Part shown: positions 61,501 to 64,000 of the stretch, one piece after another
Layout of the letters: each line of letters begins with the position of its first letter
How positions within the stretch are numbered: position 1 is the stretch's first letter
Assembly (NCBI GenBank): GCA_022829145.1
Contig: CM040741.1
Location: 40,532,534-40,596,533 of the forward strand
Source: Albula goreensis
Lineage: Eukaryota > Chordata > Actinopteri > Albuliformes > Albulidae
DNA: 64,000 nucleotides
Direction of reading: 5' to 3'
Position numbers and translations under genes: made by a program
The notes under the pieces: generated by a model
Seen by the model: only the letters and a program-made list of their open reading frames with translations
Databases searched by the model: none
Told to the model about the DNA's origin: nothing

Positions 61501-64000
61501 TGTAGTGGCCTGCTGTTTTTATAACACTCTTTTGCGCAGCTTTTGTGTTATTTGTAATGACTATTTGTGGAACAGTTGTCAGTACTGTATACATTATCCT
61601 TGCATTTACCTGCTGTTACCCGTATTGATTGTACATTGATGTATAAGTCTTGAGTGCTTTGAGTATAGTAGTGGATTCTCTGTTTAAAGCAGTGGCTGTT
61701 ATTGATCGTCTCTCACAGGGCTTGGCCAGACGAATCTGCGTATGCCTCAGGGCTCCCTGGGTCAGGTGGTGCCTGGGGATCAGGGCTACATGGTTCGCTG
61801 GGATTACTCTTACAGCTCCTGGACACTGTTCACCTGCGAGATCGAGATGCTGCTGCATGTGGTCTCTACTGCTGGTGAGTCAGCCCACATGTGACGGATG
61901 CCTTGGCGGGGGTGAACAAATAAGATATTTTTGTGGGAGCCCTATTGGCTACAAAAGGGCAAGATCTGATGGCCCAGGACATGTTTGTGATTTTGTTCAC
62001 CCAACAGAAATAATAACAACCAATGTACATACTGTTTAATGATAATATCAACAGAGAAAGAATGCACTAATATTTGTTCATTTCAGCTGTATTTTACTTT
62101 TGCAGATTTTAGAACACTACATGTGTTGTTTGTTTATATTCATGTCTTTACAGCAAGAATTACATTCATACCACATGCACCTATTAAAATCCTGAAAACT
62201 CCTCCTCTTCACTGTTAGTCAATAAATACATTTGATCTTAGTGCAGATGTATTCAGGCAAATATTATCATCTGACAGAGAAAATGCCACACAATATCCTT
62301 TCTGTGGTCAAAGACACTCAAATTATTGGTCAAGACATTCAGATTTTAAGATCAAATTCTTTTGTGCACCAAGACCACAGGGCAGGTGTTGCATTTGAAT
62401 AAAAAAGGTGGGACTTGTATCCAAGCAGAGGAGACAACTGTTGTGGTCATCCAGATAACCTGTCTGTTCACCCCTGTGTGAGCAGCTCGCCCTGCCTGTA
62501 GTCACATCAGCCGTGTATGAGATAAGATCCTTGTCATGACTGGTTTTGGCTGCTCTGTATCAGTTAAGCCTCCAACAGCAGCCCTGTTGTAACCATGTCC
62601 CTCTCATCTGCTGTGGTCACCAGATGTGATCCTCCACTGTGAGAGAGTGAAGCCCATCCTGGACCTGGTGCACAAGGTGATCAGCACCGACTGGACTGTG
62701 TCCGACTGCCTGCTGCCCATCACCTCCCGCATCTACATGCTTCTGCAGAGGTGAGCAGACTGTGAGGAGATGGCCTTTGGTTCAAATCCCAGCCAGAGCA
62801 CCTCTGCTGTATGCTGAATTCAGTGTTTATGCATTTACTATGAACTGGACATAACTCCCACCCATTTCAGATGAAAGTGTGTGCAGATGGGCGTCATGGT
62901 GAATAACAGACTGCATGCTGTCCCATTTGCATGTGTAATATCAGGCCTCCGCTGTCCCAACATCACTGTAAATCCTACACATGCAAAGCCTCCTTCATGC
63001 ATGCTCCCAGTCGAAGCTTAATGTTAACTTCCTTATTTTAATAACTGTATACCTTTAATGACTGCAGCCTTTTTACCCTTGCTTGTGCAAGGAGATTAGA
63101 AGGGCCAAAAGTGTGGGCTTGAAGAAGGCAGTAACTGTGAAGTTGAAAGGTACTGAATGTCGCCCTTGATAAGGGTGCCAAACATGTTAGAAATGTGTTT
63201 CTGTTGTCAGAATATGAGGACCCTATTGATTCTGTGAATTTCCTATTTAGACTGACCTCAGTGATAAACCCCCCTGTGGATGTGATTGCCTCCTGTGTGA
63301 ACTGCCTAAGTGTGCTAGCTGCAAGGATGCCTGGGAAGGTAAGTGGCATGGAACAGATTTCGAGTTTGTCATGGAAACACAAGAGAAGGCAATGTTTTCA
63401 ACTGCAACATTCTTTTCTTCTAGGTTTGGTCCAGCTTGCACCACACTGGTTTCCTTCCTTTTGCTTCCACCCCCCTGACCAACATGGCACAGTCCATCAG
63501 GTGAGCCTCTGCTCTTTGACTAACCTGATATACTTTGTTCTGGACACAAGTTTGAGGGTGAAAAACATTTGTCTATATTCTGAAAAATTAAGTTACCGAT
63601 TATATATTAGAATTTTCTGACATGGTAGATGAAATTAATACATATTATGTATGTAACTCTTTGCCTTGTCCATGTGTCTCTAGTGCTGAGGGCATGAAGG
63701 CAGGTAACTATGGCAACCTCCTAGTCCTGATTGAGCAGCCACGGGGCGAGTATCCGGTGACCATCGCTTTCCTGCGCCTCATCACCACCCTTGTTAAGGT
63801 CAGAGAATGACTCATTACTCTAGCCTTAGCACCATGCTAGTTAGGCTGATTTCATCCTGAACAGATATTGACATATTGTCCATTTATCACTGAATTCAGC
63901 TGTAACCCTTACTGGGCCTCTTTGTGCCCATACCTATAATATTGTTTTATCTGATGCATGTTTTTTTTTCTTGTTCAGGGTCAGTTGGGAAGCACCCAGA
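55580..64000 (+). CDS. nup188: Nucleoporin Nup188 (3' part beyond window)
   Basis: Large alpha-helical scaffold nucleoporin of the inner ring of the nuclear pore, partner of Nup93, which limits passage of membrane proteins and shapes the central channel. Twenty full coding exons and the start of the next were read in consistent phase: 55580-55605, 56378-56432, 56881-56954, 57102-57186, 57278-57358, 57790-57834, 58233-58325, 58540-58659, 58769-58980, 59094-59208, 59524-59724, 60022-60111, 60219-60284, 60958-61077, 61296-61422, 61719-61874, 62624-62750, 63251-63338, 63424-63500, 63684-63798 and 63979-64000 onward. This gives about 698 residues of a protein of about 1750. Diagnostic stretches shared with human include SSRELWTILLGRSALRE, CYLQEDYRGTR, FGDIPHHAPVLLAW, FTCEIEMLLHVVSTAD and VDVIASCVNCL. 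The start ATG sits in AAAAGATGGCGACT with a short first exon, as in mammals. All introns are small (below 1 kb). Confidence 0.97.

Overview
This is vertebrate nuclear DNA, most likely from a ray-finned (teleost) fish. Genes are split by GT-AG introns, coding density is low, intergenic DNA is AT-rich with poly-A tracts, and remnants of DNA transposons are present. All six genes were identified by reading exon translations against human proteins known from memory; no database search was run. The species cannot be named from the sequence.

Left to right: (1) uck1, minus strand, five coding exons (224-2780), with its 3' exons beyond the left edge. (2) dnlz, minus strand, three coding exons (7678-9638), encoding the mitochondrial Hsp70 escort zinc-ribbon protein. 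(3) A 15 kb stretch without coding sequence (about 9.9-24.9 kb), probably the 5' UTR intron(s) and regulatory DNA of lrrc8a. (4) lrrc8a, plus strand, two coding exons (24905-31010), encoding the essential subunit of the volume-regulated anion channel. (5) phyhd1, plus strand, eleven coding exons (37176-46864), encoding a 2-oxoglutarate/iron dioxygenase; its last intron holds a decayed hAT-type transposon with a BED finger. (6) dolk, minus strand, one intronless coding exon (51616-53187), encoding dolichol kinase. (7) nup188, plus strand, 21 exons visible and cut by the right edge (55580-64000), encoding a large scaffold nucleoporin.

The block lrrc8a(+) phyhd1(+) dolk(-) nup188(+) has the same order and orientation as human 9q34.11. 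uck1 and dnlz lie elsewhere on human 9q34, so a rearrangement boundary falls between dnlz and lrrc8a. phyhd1 and dolk are convergent, with possible poly(A) signals only about 50 bp apart. dolk and nup188 are divergent and probably share a promoter region containing three CACGTG boxes. The genes are housekeeping genes with unrelated jobs (pyrimidine salvage, mitochondrial chaperone maintenance, cell-volume control, dioxygenase chemistry, N-glycosylation, nuclear pore); they form a syntenic block, not a pathway.

I found no evidence of a new multigene system. The points most worth a second look are a GATC-dense degenerate repeat near 5.2 kb, the hAT relic in phyhd1, the dolk/nup188 intergenic promoter, an in-frame upstream extension of uck1, and several noncoding blocks rich in homeodomain-type motifs around lrrc8a.
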